Below are positions 43,301 to 50,157 of a stretch of 64,000 bases of DNA, one piece after another. Location: the NCBI RefSeq assembly GCF_016899425.1, contig NZ_CP045996.1:1-64000 (forward strand), written 5' to 3'. The number at the start of each line of letters is the position of its first letter. Position 1 is the stretch's first letter. The notes below the pieces were generated by a model, which did no database searches, was not told where the DNA came from, and saw only the letters and a list, made by a program, of their open reading frames with translations. Made by a program: the position numbers and the translations under genes. The DNA comes from Burkholderia sp. MS389. Its GTDB lineage: Bacteria; Pseudomonadota; Gammaproteobacteria; Burkholderiales; Burkholderiaceae.

Positions 43301-45359
43301 CGTCGTCCGGCGTCACGTCGAGATAGGTCGGCCGGTACGCGAGCCGCAGGATCGCCCGTTGCGGCACGATCACGCCCTTCGGACGATCGGTGGTGCCCGA
43401 CGTGTACATCAGGTACGCCGGCATCTGCGCCGGCAGCCCGCTCGCGACGAACGCGCCGTCGCGCGCGGCGATCTCGTCGTCGTGGTCCTCGAGGACGATC
43501 AGGTTCAGATAGCCGTCACGCAGTGCATCGGTGTGCGCCACCACGTCCTCGCGCGTGACGATCACGCTCGCCTGGCTGTCGTCGAGCAGGAATCGCAGCC
43601 GGTCCGCAGGATAGCGGCTGTCGAGCGGCACATACGCGCAGCCCGCGTTGAGCACCGCCAGCATCGCGACGATCAGCTCCGCGCCAGGCTCGAGACACAG
43701 GCCGACGGTCGAGCCCGGCGACACGCCGAGATCGCGCAGATGATCCGCCAGCCGGTTCGCGCGGGTGTTCAGCGCGTGGTAGTCGAGCGTCGCGTCGCCG
43801 TGGCGGATCGCAGGGCGACCCGGATGCTGCCGCGCAAGCGCGTCGATCACCGCGCCGATCGAGTCGGGCAGCGGCTGCCCGAGCGGCCGGCTCTGCCAGC
43901 CGCGCAGCGCGTCGAGCGTCGCCGCGTCGCCGCGCGCGAGCGTGCCGAACGGCGCGTCCGGCTGCGCGGTCAGCGCGTCGAGGTACTGCACATAGGTGCG
44001 CGACAGCCGCTCGATATCGGCGGCCTCGAACAGGTCGGTGCGAAACACCGTGCAGCAGCGCACGCCGTCGGACGTCAGCTCGGCGAACAGCGTCAGGTCG
44101 AACTGAGCGTAGCGGTACAGGTCGTCGCGCACCGTCATCGCCGGCATCCCGGCCGCCGTCGCCGGCTCGGCGGCGCCGGGCACCGCGCCTTTCGTGTCCT
44201 GCAGCACGAAGTTGACCTGGAACAGCGGGCTGCGCGCGGAATCGCGCGCGACGCCGACCTGCTCGACCACCTGGTCGAACGACACCGCCTGATGCCGCAG
44301 CGCGTCGGCGACGGTGTCGCGCTCGCGCTCGACCAGCGCGGCGAACGTCGCGCAACCTTGCCGCGCGGTGCGCAACGCGAGCAGGTTCGCGAAGAAGCCG
44401 ACGATGCGCTCGCTGCCCGGATGCACGCGGTTCGATGCGGTCGTGCCGATGCAGAAGTCGTCCTGGCCGGCGTAGTCTCCGAGCAGGCAGCGCCACGCGG
44501 CCAGCATCACCGTGAACAGCGTGCCGCCCTGCCGCCGCGCCAGCGCCTCGGCCCGCGCGCGCACGGCGGCGGGAATCGCGAAGAACACCAGCTCGCCGTC
44601 GTGCGCGCGCCGTGCCGGGCGCGGCAGCGCGAACGGCAATTCGAGCGCCGTCGCGCCCGTCAGCCGGCCCTGCCAGTAGGCGAGGCTCGGCGCGCTGTCC
44701 GCGGCACCGCGCGCCTGCTGCCACAGCGCATAGTCCGCATACTGCGGCGCGTCGCTGGCGGGCGGCTCAGGCGCGCGACCCGCCAGCCGCGCCGCATAGG
44801 CCGACCACCAGTCGGCCAGCATCAGCTCCAGCGACCATCCGTCGACGATCAGATGATGGGCGGTCAGTACGAGAATCTGCCGGGCGTCGCCGAGACGATG
44901 CAGCGACACGCGCAGCAGCGACCCGTGCGCGAGGTCGAACGGCTGCGCGATTTCGGTCGTGATCGCGCGCGCGATCTCCGCGTCGGTCACATCCGCCGCG
45001 TGCCGATGCACCGGCAGCGACGCGGCCAGCTCGGCATGCACGCGCTGGTACAGGCGGCCTTCGCGCTCGTCGAACGTCGTGCGCAGCGCCTCGTGCCGCG
45101 CCACCACGTCGCGCAGCCCCGCCTGCAATGCCGCTTCGTCGAGCGTGCCCGCGATCTCCAGCACGTGCGGCACGTGGAAATGGCCGGCGCCGCCGCTGAT
45201 CGCCATCTGCACCCACATCCGCAACTGCTCCGCCGACGCGGGCAGGTCCGCCGGCCGTGCCTGGCGGGTGATCGCGTCGCGGCTGCCCGCGCCACGCTGC
45301 CTGCCGAATGCTTCGAGCAATTGGCGACGCTTGTTTTCGGTGGAGTCGTTATGCGACAT
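31338..45359 (-). CDS. Hybrid NRPS-PKS, C-A-PCP-C-A-PCP-KS-AT-ACP-C-A-PCP-E*
   Basis: 4673 residues from ATG 45359, which shares a base with the upstream TGA (TGATG). Domains (approximate): short helical N-terminus 1-35; C1 40-470 (HHLIVDG); A1 520-1010; PCP1 S~1048; C2 1120-1550 (HHAILDG); A2 1590-2075; PCP2 S~2123; KS 2185-2610 (Cys in TACSTSL, His in VETHGTGT); AT 2715-3010 (GHSLGE; HAFH, so malonyl-CoA); ACP S~3110; C3 3175-3610 (HHIVVDG); A3 3660-4110; PCP3 S~4181; terminal epimerase-like domain 4225-4660. The terminal domain is E-type by HHWNR and the LGRHGRDW...AVGCFVCDV region, but its HHxxxDG reads HGLVADS, so it is probably inactive. Hand-read specificity codes: A1 DAFWLCGTF (valine-like), A2 DVTNFAAIY (unassigned), A3 DVENVTAIT (unassigned, perhaps basic). 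There is no KR, DH, ER or thioesterase. Confidence 0.93.
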   Translation of the reverse strand: MSHNDSTENKRRQLLEAFGRQRGAGSRDAITRQARPADLPASAEQLRMWVQMAISGGAGHFHVPHVLEIAGTLDEAALQAGLRDVVARHEALRTTFDEREGRLYQRVHAELAASLPVHRHAADVTDAEIARAITTEIAQPFDLAHGSLLRVSLHRLGDARQILVLTAHHLIVDGWSLELMLADWWSAYAARLAGRAPEPPASDAPQYADYALWQQARGAADSAPSLAYWQGRLTGATALELPFALPRPARRAHDGELVFFAIPAAVRARAEALARRQGGTLFTVMLAAWRCLLGDYAGQDDFCIGTTASNRVHPGSERIVGFFANLLALRTARQGCATFAALVERERDTVADALRHQAVSFDQVVEQVGVARDSARSPLFQVNFVLQDTKGAVPGAAEPATAAGMPAMTVRDDLYRYAQFDLTLFAELTSDGVRCCTVFRTDLFEAADIERLSRTYVQYLDALTAQPDAPFGTLARGDAATLDALRGWQSRPLGQPLPDSIGAVIDALARQHPGRPAIRHGDATLDYHALNTRANRLADHLRDLGVSPGSTVGLCLEPGAELIVAMLAVLNAGCAYVPLDSRYPADRLRFLLDDSQASVIVTREDVVAHTDALRDGYLNLIVLEDHDDEIAARDGAFVASGLPAQMPAYLMYTSGTTDRPKGVIVPQRAILRLAYRPTYLDVTPDDVFLQFAPTAFDASTFEIWTALLNGASLVVPAGRDASLDQLGPLLVDARVTMLWLTSGLFAAMVDHASDALRRLRYLVCGGDVLSLPHVERARALLERGQVVNGYGPTETTTFATAYPVRDAPAAGRTVPIGMPIQGTSVYVLDDALNPLPPGAAGDIYIAGLGVAHGYANRPDLTAAAFVPDPYGGEPGARMYRSGDVGYWAHDGALHYLGRRDRQVKLRGYRIEPAEIEAALVACRGVQAAVVTVDATPQGDKQLVAYWTASPGTGTGADVPDEAGLRAQLRASLPDHLVPARFHAVPHIPLTANGKVDRAALARLAPAQAAAETAPETLTDTQRILRALWEDVLGRSGFGLDDGFFDLGGDSLLAIRLKAQAQRHGLEFEIQDLFAHQSVRTLGEHIERQRGAGAGADADVGAGAPAEAAARRAPLTNDADRARLPAGVVDAYPLSRLQLGMLYHSLRHERSSLYHDVIGYEVAYACDEACVAHALDRLSARHPALRTALRMEGFSVPLQLVFDAARIPLAVTDLTALDAAAQAARIAAFMDGERFAAFDVAAAPLFRCFVFRLAAQRFKLVWSFHHAILDGWSEAALTAEFIRLYTAGLAGAQDGQNDEPVQAGYRDFIEREQAALADPAQRDFWRGQLDGAQALSLRRAPLTADAADERVDYLEVEIPAELEAALRALARDANVPLKSVLLAAHLRALQALSGRRDVLTSMVTHVRPETEDAERAVGLFLNSVPVRAALDGAASPVAQVRQVFEIESGIFRHRFYPSQQIRQDSGGIELGEVLFNFTSFHVLRELDDADVRMLAGRDGHAVNSFPVQVDFSVSASDQRLRCIVGYRADSLRRADAQDIVHAEHEALRRLAGAPAATWLPPATLARLDEWATPKPRLPVGASVGERLAACAAAAPDAVALIDDAGETTYAALLEQCDRRAAALAALGVRQGDVVAVCAGRSAATLQTVLALFRIGAVYLPLDPALPEARHRFMVDDARPAAIVGDAAAPACLRACGVRFVELAALAQASHATLAAAPRVSPGEPAYILYTSGSTGTPKGVLCRQEGILALFDALADTYPLAAGDRVLWKTAQSFDVSLTEMLWPLMKGAAIVIARPDGQYDPRYLQRAIEQHRVTVVNFVPSMLHLFLQSLDAGAASPLRAVFAAGEPLLPATVELAARVLPHAPLFNAYGPTEASIYATVWRCASGPVLIGRAVGDVGTHILSPELARLPIGVTGELYLSGRALASGYLNRPELSAERFVPNPYATGDADRVLYRTGDLARFDRHGDIEFVGRDDQQVKVRGFRIETGEVESVLGRHPGVAKVAVLARSGSAGAVLCAFVQAAGTLPDGALKAHAQQALPPYMVPDRIVVLDAMPMTGSGKIDRLRLADWPLDAASVADRAVPANAARRAPGDAQAAVAAIWRDVLGLAEIDPDTNFFDAGGHSLALIQCQARLRSEFGRDVDIDHLFRYTTIRTLAGWLSASGEPAADAGGTAEAARASQVDSRDVAIIGMSATVSGADDVEQFWRMLLAGEDGITRLDDARLRALGVPDELLGNPRFVAARGLIRDPDCFDAAFFGYTPREAEIMDPQQRKLMEESYRALEDAGYAGPGPARDVGVYVGVGASQYLANHVLGNRDAVDALGLYQINVLNQAATQIAYRLNLTGPAVTLNTACSTSLVALHMAARAVAQGDCELALAGAASIGVDGVPGYLHRTGGIFSADGYCRAFDAAASGTVEGSGAGAVVLKRLDLARRDGDHVYAIVKGSAINNDGHDKAGYTAPSPAGQARVIRAALADAGVDAASVGYVETHGTGTLLGDPIEMAALKATYGQHPARAPRLLGAVKTSVGHLDSAAGLAGVIKAALALERGKVPGTLHFDTPNPLLELDDAAFRITAQATDWPDGGAPRRAAVSSFGIGGTNAHVILEAAPPEADAPTAAAVHCLRLSAATPDGLRRAADGLAAALRRHPEWALADVAYTLQAARQDHACRAFVVAESRDTALDALAAGVSPVADDAPSARPVIFLFTGQGAQAAGMARDLHRENPVFRAALDQVCGRFASTAGLALEPYLLGDANTTDTALVQPLLFAYEYALYQAWAALGVTPDYLIGHSLGELVAACCAGVFSLDDAVGFVAARAAAMQAQPAGAMLSISIAEDELAAQLPPTLAIAAVNGPLQCVVSGPVDAVDAFAAHLRDAGVAHARLASSHAFHSPMMTDAAARVHAHAATMTLHAPRIPLISNLDGALLDAPRATDPAYWATHVLGTVRFSAGVRALAALGDALWVEIGPRDVLAALVRAHRCAPADAVLASFTERTPRTMATLLAGYGRLWAKGARLTRRDAYAGERRKRLPLPGYPFERTRHWLPARHIERVQPDALSPSIAAVAAPAAVDTAPAASAETDDVRHALTRIWTECLGHERIAPTDDFFELGGDSLLAGRVLTRIHERLNAELTLDAFFGAPTIDGLARAIRLQSEPTPPALQAATTPDGLPGAGPRRAPMSFQQRRLWTLERLGMGGSVFHLPQCLHLHGELDRAALHAALAGLVARHPALRTSFHEGPDGDGEQHVHADATVALSIHAYAGGTDDALRAFIAQHRDALRAEPFDLARPPLFRARLLELGPRRACLLMSFHHIVVDGWSFGLIAQDLASLYGAASQGGTPDTEPPAWDYADYSEEQATRFAAGHYAAHEAFWAHLDGAPVLDLGADRRRARTAGRLARSGRVAVDAERARQVDALARRLRTTPYVVFLSAFLLMLSRRTGQRDLVVGSPVANRASSRTEGLVGFFVNLLALRVAFPAASRARAWIERVRDCVMAAHAHQDYPFEKLVERFAGPRDTSLTPLFQVVFSMQEAPVRHVRIGGLDVAFEDTPETETEYDLTMNLHRDGAGYGGVLLTRDGALERGEADEVIEQFQAALDLLLTLPDDAPLGDAGVLSAAQRQAWQAASGVADVSSWAASDLVSLLSGTLTDGNAAPAVATAHETLSYAALRARVEQVAGALHARGVRAGERVALCLPMGLDALVALLGVLRIGATYLPLDPAAPAARQHAILSQAAPVLLVHDATAPPPTWPGCAAIAFAALGDASAGAPPARIDPQRAAYTLFTSGSTGVPKGVDVSHRAVAQKIQALCAAYRMTADDRVVQFSSLVFDVSIEEIFTTLSAGACLLLLERTAWPTLGAFSGLLDAQRATVLNLPASFWREWVRAIGLGEAALPARLRLVVTGSETVPLAAVQTWRAVTGGRVALMNAYGLTESVITSVVHDVPADARADERDVPIGAPLPGTTAYVLDAHLQPVPPLCRGELYLGGGALASGYPGRPGQTAAAFLPDPFAGQPGARMYRTGDLVRRDGAGALIYLGRSDRQIKVRGVRVDLAEVEALLLEQDGVREAAVRLSGGPDAPAPRLEAFIVVGADASGAADTSREAARERLRALRRVAPAHLVPHALAIVPSLPKTSGDKIDRQWVSTAVLPDAAADGDDTPPLRALLTVLRDVLRLERIGRDDNYFGLGGDSILVLRAVAQLNRAGWTVDPQDFFASPTLGDLADCLRPLAARPDAHDVSAFPLTPYQRRVLQRPHAHHWNRALLVRAAQPLDADALRAALRSLLDAHPGLRCVFDRGALSGRVAPADTDAVQRCFSSHDLVADDAARFIVAHSTTLQQGFDLAHGPLVRIAHYRCGAAGDRLLLVVHGLVADSHGWAVLLDDLANAYAAHADGRTPAVAAPTLAYPAYLRALDARMAAARQAGETAAYFAPMAANVALPRDRHAEAGANAEASQQVVRDRLTGEAARRLLAVVPQRLRVKAATVAIAAAARALTDWAGGAVVADLGRHGRDWLDDGPAVERAVGCFVCDVPLLLPHRAGVPGVAALREWEATLAALPLAALGGADLPPPAGVDPDAWRRCVQPQVSIDFVSAAAARPSAWFSAATEAVGTDRAATDERSHLLNLVCVAGDGELAFECRYSDAVHTRATAEQLLRRWREHMEAALAHVADAAVPVVEHDHS

Positions 45360-48300
45360 CAAACCAGCTCTCCCGACGATGAAAACACTGTAAGTAGTTC
45401 GTCCATGTCGTCCGGCGCGAGACGATCGAGCAGCGCGTCGAGGCGGTCCTCCTGCTGGGCCTTCTGGCCGAGCGCCACCAGCACTTGCGCGCTGAACCGG
45501 TCGAGTTGCGGCGCGCCGAACAGCAGCGGCGGCGACAGCAGCAACCCGTAGCGGCCATTGAGACGCCCGATCAACTGGATCGCTTGCACGGAACTGCCGC
45601 CGAGCATGAAAAAATGGTCGTCCGGTCCGATATCGGCGACGTCCAGCACGGCCGACCACTCCGCGGCGACCTCGGCCTGGAACGGCGTCTTCGTGCGCAC
45701 GTCGGCGCCGTGCGCGCGCGTCTCGAGCGCCGCGTCGGCGAGCTGGGCCAGGCGCTTGCGGTCGATCTTGCCGGCCGGCAGCAGCGCGATGCGCTCCACC
45801 ACGTCGATGCGCGCCGGACGCATCGCGTCGGGCAGCCGTGCGGCCAGCTCCGCGTGCAACGCGTCGACCGGCCAGTTGTCCCATCCCGCGGCCGGCTCGA
45901 CGAATGCGTGCAGCAGCCGCACGCGCCCCTGCACCCGCACCGGCACCACCGCGCACTGCGCGATGCCCGGCAGCGCCAGCAGGCACGCCTCGATCTCGCG
46001 CAACTCGATCCGGTTGCCGTTGAGCTTGACCTGCTCGTCGCGCCGGCCGAGGTAATGCAGCTCGCCATCCTCGCCGAACATCGCGATGTCGCCGGTGCGG
46101 TACATGCGTGCACCCGGACGGCCCGCGTACGGATCGGGCACGAAGCTCGCCGCGGTGAGATCCGGGCGGCCGACGTATCCTTGCGCGAGGCCCGCGCCGC
46201 CGATGTACAGCTCGCCCGCGCTGCCGGGCGCGCACGGCTCGAGGCCCGCGTCCAGCACGTACAGCGACACGTTGTCGATCGGCCGGCCGATCGGCACGCC
46301 CGCGCACGCATGAGCGTCGCCCGGCGTGCAATGCCACACGGTCACGTCGATCGCGGCCTCGGTCGGCCCGTACAGGTTGACGAGCCGTACCCCCGGCAGC
46401 AGCCGGTGGAAGCGCTCGGCCTGCTCGGCGAGCAATGCCTCGCCGCTGCAGACGACCAGTGCGAGATCCGGGAAGACCTGCCCGCACGCCGTATCCAGGA
46501 ACGCGTTCAGCATCGACGGCACGAAGTGCGCGACAGCGATGCGCGCATCGCGCAGCAGCACCGCGAGCCCGGCCGGGTCCTTGTGCAGCCCGGGCGGCGC
46601 GATCACCAGCGCGTGCCCGCTCTGCAACGTCCACAGGAATTCCCAGACCGACACGTCGAAAAAGTACGGCGTCTTCTGCAGCACGCTCACCGGCGCGGTA
46701 TCGGGCAGCAGCGAACCGTGCCAGTCGAGCCGGTTGACCAGCGCACGATGGGTGTTGGCGACGCCCTTCGGCGCGCCGGTGGAGCCGGACGTGTAGATCA
46801 CGTACGCGATCCCGTCCGGGTGAATGCGTTGCGGCGGCAGCGGTTCGGCGGCGAGCCAGATCGCGCGCTCGTCGAGCGCATGCCGTGCGACCGGCCCGGC
46901 CGGCAGGTTCGCCAGCAGGTGCCGCTGCGTGAGCAGCAGCGCGAGGCCCGCATCGTCGACGATGCGCCTCAACCGGTCCGGCGGTGCAGCGGGATCGAGC
47001 GGTACGTAGGCCGCGCCCGCGCGCATCACCGCGAGGATCGCCAGCACCATCTCCGTCGAGCGCTCGCAGCACAGCCCGACGAGCGCCCCCGGCGTCACGC
47101 CGCGCGCCGCGAGAAAGCCCGCGAGCCGGGCCGACATCACATCGAGTTCGCGATAGGTCAGTTGCTCCGCGCCGAACCGGACGGCCGGCGCATCCGGCGT
47201 CGCGACGCACTGCGCGGCGAAGCGGGCCGGCCAGTCCGTCGCGTCGATCGGGCGCGCGGGCCCGTGCCAGTATTGCGCAAGCCGTGCGCGCTGCTCGGGC
47301 GCCAGCAGGTCGACCGCGAGCGCCGGCTGCGCATCGTCGTCCAGGTACGCGCGCAGCAGTCGGCCGAAACGTGCGGCGAATTCGCCGACCCGCGCCGGCG
47401 GCAGGCAGCCGGTGTCGTATTCGAGATTCACGTGCAGGCCGTCGTGCGTCAGCTGATACGCGAAGTTCAGGTCGAACGGCCGCTCGGCGGCGACCACCGG
47501 CAGCAATTCCGCGTGCACGCCGTGGAAGGCGAGCGGCGCATCCTGCACGAAGAACGCTTCCGTCACGCCGACGTTGAAGACGGGCGTGTCGGCCAGCGAA
47601 CGCGAGCGCCGCAGCGCCGTCACGAGGTCGGTCAGCGACAGCTGCTGATGGCGCTTGCTTTCCGCGCGCCGGCCGGTGGTACGCGCGACGATGTCGCGGA
47701 ACGTGTCGCCAGGCCGTAGAGAAAAGCGCATCGGCAGGTTGTTGACGAAGCATCCGCTGGCGTCGTGAAACCCCGGCGAGCGCATGTTGACGGGATAGGT
47801 CACGACCAGCTCGCGCACGTCCTGCCAGCGGGCCAGCGCGATCGCGAACAGGCTCGACAGCACGAGAAACGGCGTCGAGCGGCTCGCGCGGGCCCGTGCG
47901 CGCAGTCGGCGGATCGTGTCCGCGTCGAAACGCATCGGGTGGATGCGCGCGTCGCGCGGCCCCGCCGATGCCGCCGTGTCGAACTCGACCCCGAGCGGCG
48001 CATGCGCGAGCGCGCCGAGCCAATAGGCCAGATCTTCGTCGTAGCGCGGCGACGCGCGGTACGCGGCTTCGAACGCGAGCTGCTCGCCGAGATCCCGCAA
48101 CGTGCACGCGGGCGCCGGGCCCGCGCCGAGTGCGTGGTTGTACAGCGCCGTCAGCCGCTGGTTGATGTACACCGCCGAAAACGCATCGGAGATGATGTGC
48201 GGAAAGCTGAGCACGAGCCGGTGCGCATCGGCATCCTCGCGCAGCAGCGCGAAGCGGAACAGCGGCGCGTCGTCGAGCGCGAACACGTGCGCCGCCCGCG

Positions 48301-48607
48301 CGGCGATCCATGCGTCGGCCCCGGCGGCGTCCAGCGACGGCGCCGCCCGCGCGTCGCGGTAGTCGAGCGCGACCGCCACCCGGTCGTGCACGTCCCTCAC
48401 CACGCGAGTGCCGTCCATCCGGAACGTGCTGCGGCATCCTTCGTCATGCTCATGGACGAACGCGTCCAGTGCGCGCCGCAGCGCATCGCGATCCAGCGGC
48501 CCCGACAGGCGGTAGACGAGCGCGGTCGTGTAGGCCGACGAGTGCGGATTGAGCTGCCACTCGAGCCAGAAGCGGTACTGATAGGCTGAAAGCGAAGTGG
48601 TACGCAT
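45359..48607 (-). CDS. Single-module NRPS, C-A(Ser)-PCP
   Basis: 1082 residues from ATG 48607, with AGGGG upstream. The condensation domain (5-430) has the altered motif PHIISDAF in place of HHxxxDG: the catalytic second His and the Asp remain, the first His and Gly are changed. The adenylation domain (450-940) has YTSGSTG at ~607 and AGKIDR near its end. The carrier has LGGSSVQAI with S~1003. The ~45-residue helical, acidic tail probably docks with the next protein, whose own N-terminus is a short charged helix. The hand-read specificity code DVWHVSLID matches the known serine code DVWHLSLID at all but one position, so serine is a good call. As the first module it has a C domain but no loader, so it may accept an acyl chain, or an upstream partner is encoded elsewhere. 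Confidence 0.93.
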   Translation of the reverse strand: MRTTSLSAYQYRFWLEWQLNPHSSAYTTALVYRLSGPLDRDALRRALDAFVHEHDEGCRSTFRMDGTRVVRDVHDRVAVALDYRDARAAPSLDAAGADAWIAARAAHVFALDDAPLFRFALLREDADAHRLVLSFPHIISDAFSAVYINQRLTALYNHALGAGPAPACTLRDLGEQLAFEAAYRASPRYDEDLAYWLGALAHAPLGVEFDTAASAGPRDARIHPMRFDADTIRRLRARARASRSTPFLVLSSLFAIALARWQDVRELVVTYPVNMRSPGFHDASGCFVNNLPMRFSLRPGDTFRDIVARTTGRRAESKRHQQLSLTDLVTALRRSRSLADTPVFNVGVTEAFFVQDAPLAFHGVHAELLPVVAAERPFDLNFAYQLTHDGLHVNLEYDTGCLPPARVGEFAARFGRLLRAYLDDDAQPALAVDLLAPEQRARLAQYWHGPARPIDATDWPARFAAQCVATPDAPAVRFGAEQLTYRELDVMSARLAGFLAARGVTPGALVGLCCERSTEMVLAILAVMRAGAAYVPLDPAAPPDRLRRIVDDAGLALLLTQRHLLANLPAGPVARHALDERAIWLAAEPLPPQRIHPDGIAYVIYTSGSTGAPKGVANTHRALVNRLDWHGSLLPDTAPVSVLQKTPYFFDVSVWEFLWTLQSGHALVIAPPGLHKDPAGLAVLLRDARIAVAHFVPSMLNAFLDTACGQVFPDLALVVCSGEALLAEQAERFHRLLPGVRLVNLYGPTEAAIDVTVWHCTPGDAHACAGVPIGRPIDNVSLYVLDAGLEPCAPGSAGELYIGGAGLAQGYVGRPDLTAASFVPDPYAGRPGARMYRTGDIAMFGEDGELHYLGRRDEQVKLNGNRIELREIEACLLALPGIAQCAVVPVRVQGRVRLLHAFVEPAAGWDNWPVDALHAELAARLPDAMRPARIDVVERIALLPAGKIDRKRLAQLADAALETRAHGADVRTKTPFQAEVAAEWSAVLDVADIGPDDHFFMLGGSSVQAIQLIGRLNGRYGLLLSPPLLFGAPQLDRFSAQVLVALGQKAQQEDRLDALLDRLAPDDMDELLTVFSSSGELV

Positions 48608-48677
48608 GGTAGCCCCTGTCTGGATACATGAAGGACGTGAAGGACGGCGCGGCGAGTCGATCCCGGCGCACCGCGCG

Positions 48678-50090
48678 TCAACGGGCCGCGTGGTGCGCGA
48701 CGTCCGTTTCCGCGAAGTGTTCGGCGATGCAGTGGCGCAGCCGCGGGCCGAACACGGCAGCGATGTCGTCGGCCGAGTACGGCGCAATGACGTCGTCGAT
48801 GCCGAGCGCACGGTCCACTTCCTGCTGGAGTCGCGTGAAGATTCGCTGCGCGGCCCGCTCGTCGTGCAGGTACGTATTGAGCGCGGCCGCCGTCGCGTGC
48901 GCCGCCGCCGCGTCGAGCCCGTGCGCGGCGAACGCGTCGGCCGACCATTCGTCCGCGTCGCGCGGCGCGTCGCGCATCGCGTCGACTTCGGCCAGCAGGG
49001 CGGACCCGTCGGCGCCGAGCGTCGCCACGCACATGCGGTCCGCCGCGGCGACGAGCTGATTCAGCCCGGCCGTCATCTGGCGCAGCACCGTGCCCGCCGG
49101 CCATTGGCGCGCCCGCGCGATCTCGGCTTCGTCCCCCTGCAGCAGCATCGCGAGATCCTCGCGCGCGATCTCGTGCGCGAGCGGGCTCGTGTGTTCGGTG
49201 GACCAATCCTCGAAACGCGCCAGCGCGTCGCGGAACGCTTGCGTGCGCGCCTGACCGGGCACCGCGTCGAGCGCGACGATCAGCGCGCGCAACTGCTGCG
49301 TCGCACGCACCGCGAACAGGTATTTCTCGGCTTCGAGCTTCAGGAACGCCGTCGCGTAGCGGTAGAAACCAGGCTCGGCCGCGCTCGCGTCGGCGCCCGC
49401 CAGCGACGCCGGCTCGATCATCGCGCGATAGGCCTGCTCGACCATCGTCTGCGGCCCCGCGCACACCGAGTTGCGGCCGACGAGCAGGCCCGCCGCCTCG
49501 GCGATCACGTAATACGCGTCGCTGGCGAGGCACGGCGCGGCCGGATCGCCGCCCGATGCCATCCGCTTGATCAGCGAGATATGCACGATCCGGTGCATGC
49601 CGAGCGAGATCCGGTAGATGATCGACGGCACGACGGGAATGCTGTCCGGGTCGGCCGGCTGCTCGCGCCGACGGATCAGGTAGGCGGGCAGCAATTGGCA
49701 CAGCTTGCTGATGAACCACAGGTCGAGCATCGACACCTCGCCGTCGTGGCCGCGCAGCCGGCAATACCCGTCGCGCAGCGTCGAGATGGTCGGCAGCACC
49801 AGGTGCCAGTGGTTTCCGAACTGCCGCAGCGACGAGATGTTCATCGGCAGCGCGTGATGAAACCGGCTGCCCTCGTACTCGCAGCGCGCGGCCTCGATCT
49901 CGATGCCGTCGCGCGATTCGGCCGGCGCGATCTCCTCGCCGAGCGGGCGAAAGAAGCTGTCGCGATAGGCGACCATCGAGCCCAGCATCGAGCGCCAGTA
50001 GAACTCCGGTTTGTCGAGCGCGCGCGGCCCGTGATAGCCGGTCGCGTACAGCGCATCGATGACGGTGAAATCAAACTCGTTCTGCATCAT
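48678..50090 (-). CDS. Unrecognised 470-residue protein of the peptide cluster
   Basis: 470 residues from ATG 50090, preceded by CAGGAAGCC; an in-frame start at 50120 is also possible. I do not recognise the family. The sequence is mostly helical and soluble, with no signal peptide or membrane segment. His/aromatic-rich points are FHHALPMN (about 82-89) and GNHWHLVLP (about 96-104). A middle helical block has IYRISLGMHRIVHISLIKRM (about 155-175) and the C-terminal third is rich in Ala and Asp. The clustered His could bind a metal or heme, but no known motif is present. It lies between the cupin and NRPS genes in the same operon, 67 bases from the cupin, so a role in tailoring or in making a precursor is likely. 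Confidence 0.7.
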   Translation of the reverse strand: MMQNEFDFTVIDALYATGYHGPRALDKPEFYWRSMLGSMVAYRDSFFRPLGEEIAPAESRDGIEIEAARCEYEGSRFHHALPMNISSLRQFGNHWHLVLPTISTLRDGYCRLRGHDGEVSMLDLWFISKLCQLLPAYLIRRREQPADPDSIPVVPSIIYRISLGMHRIVHISLIKRMASGGDPAAPCLASDAYYVIAEAAGLLVGRNSVCAGPQTMVEQAYRAMIEPASLAGADASAAEPGFYRYATAFLKLEAEKYLFAVRATQQLRALIVALDAVPGQARTQAFRDALARFEDWSTEHTSPLAHEIAREDLAMLLQGDEAEIARARQWPAGTVLRQMTAGLNQLVAAADRMCVATLGADGSALLAEVDAMRDAPRDADEWSADAFAAHGLDAAAAHATAAALNTYLHDERAAQRIFTRLQQEVDRALGIDDVIAPYSADDIAAVFGPRLRHCIAEHFAETDVAHHAAR

Positions 50091-50157
50091 GGCTTCCTGA
50101 AGAGACACGGCCGCCGGCACGGCGGGCCGATAGAACGAACGGCGCGGCGACGGCGCG

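Noticed and set aside
45360..48437. In-frame upward extension of the NRPS-PKS to 5699 codons
   Set aside because: The extension is the wrong frame of the Ser module gene; the real start is the ATG overlapping that gene's stop at 45359.
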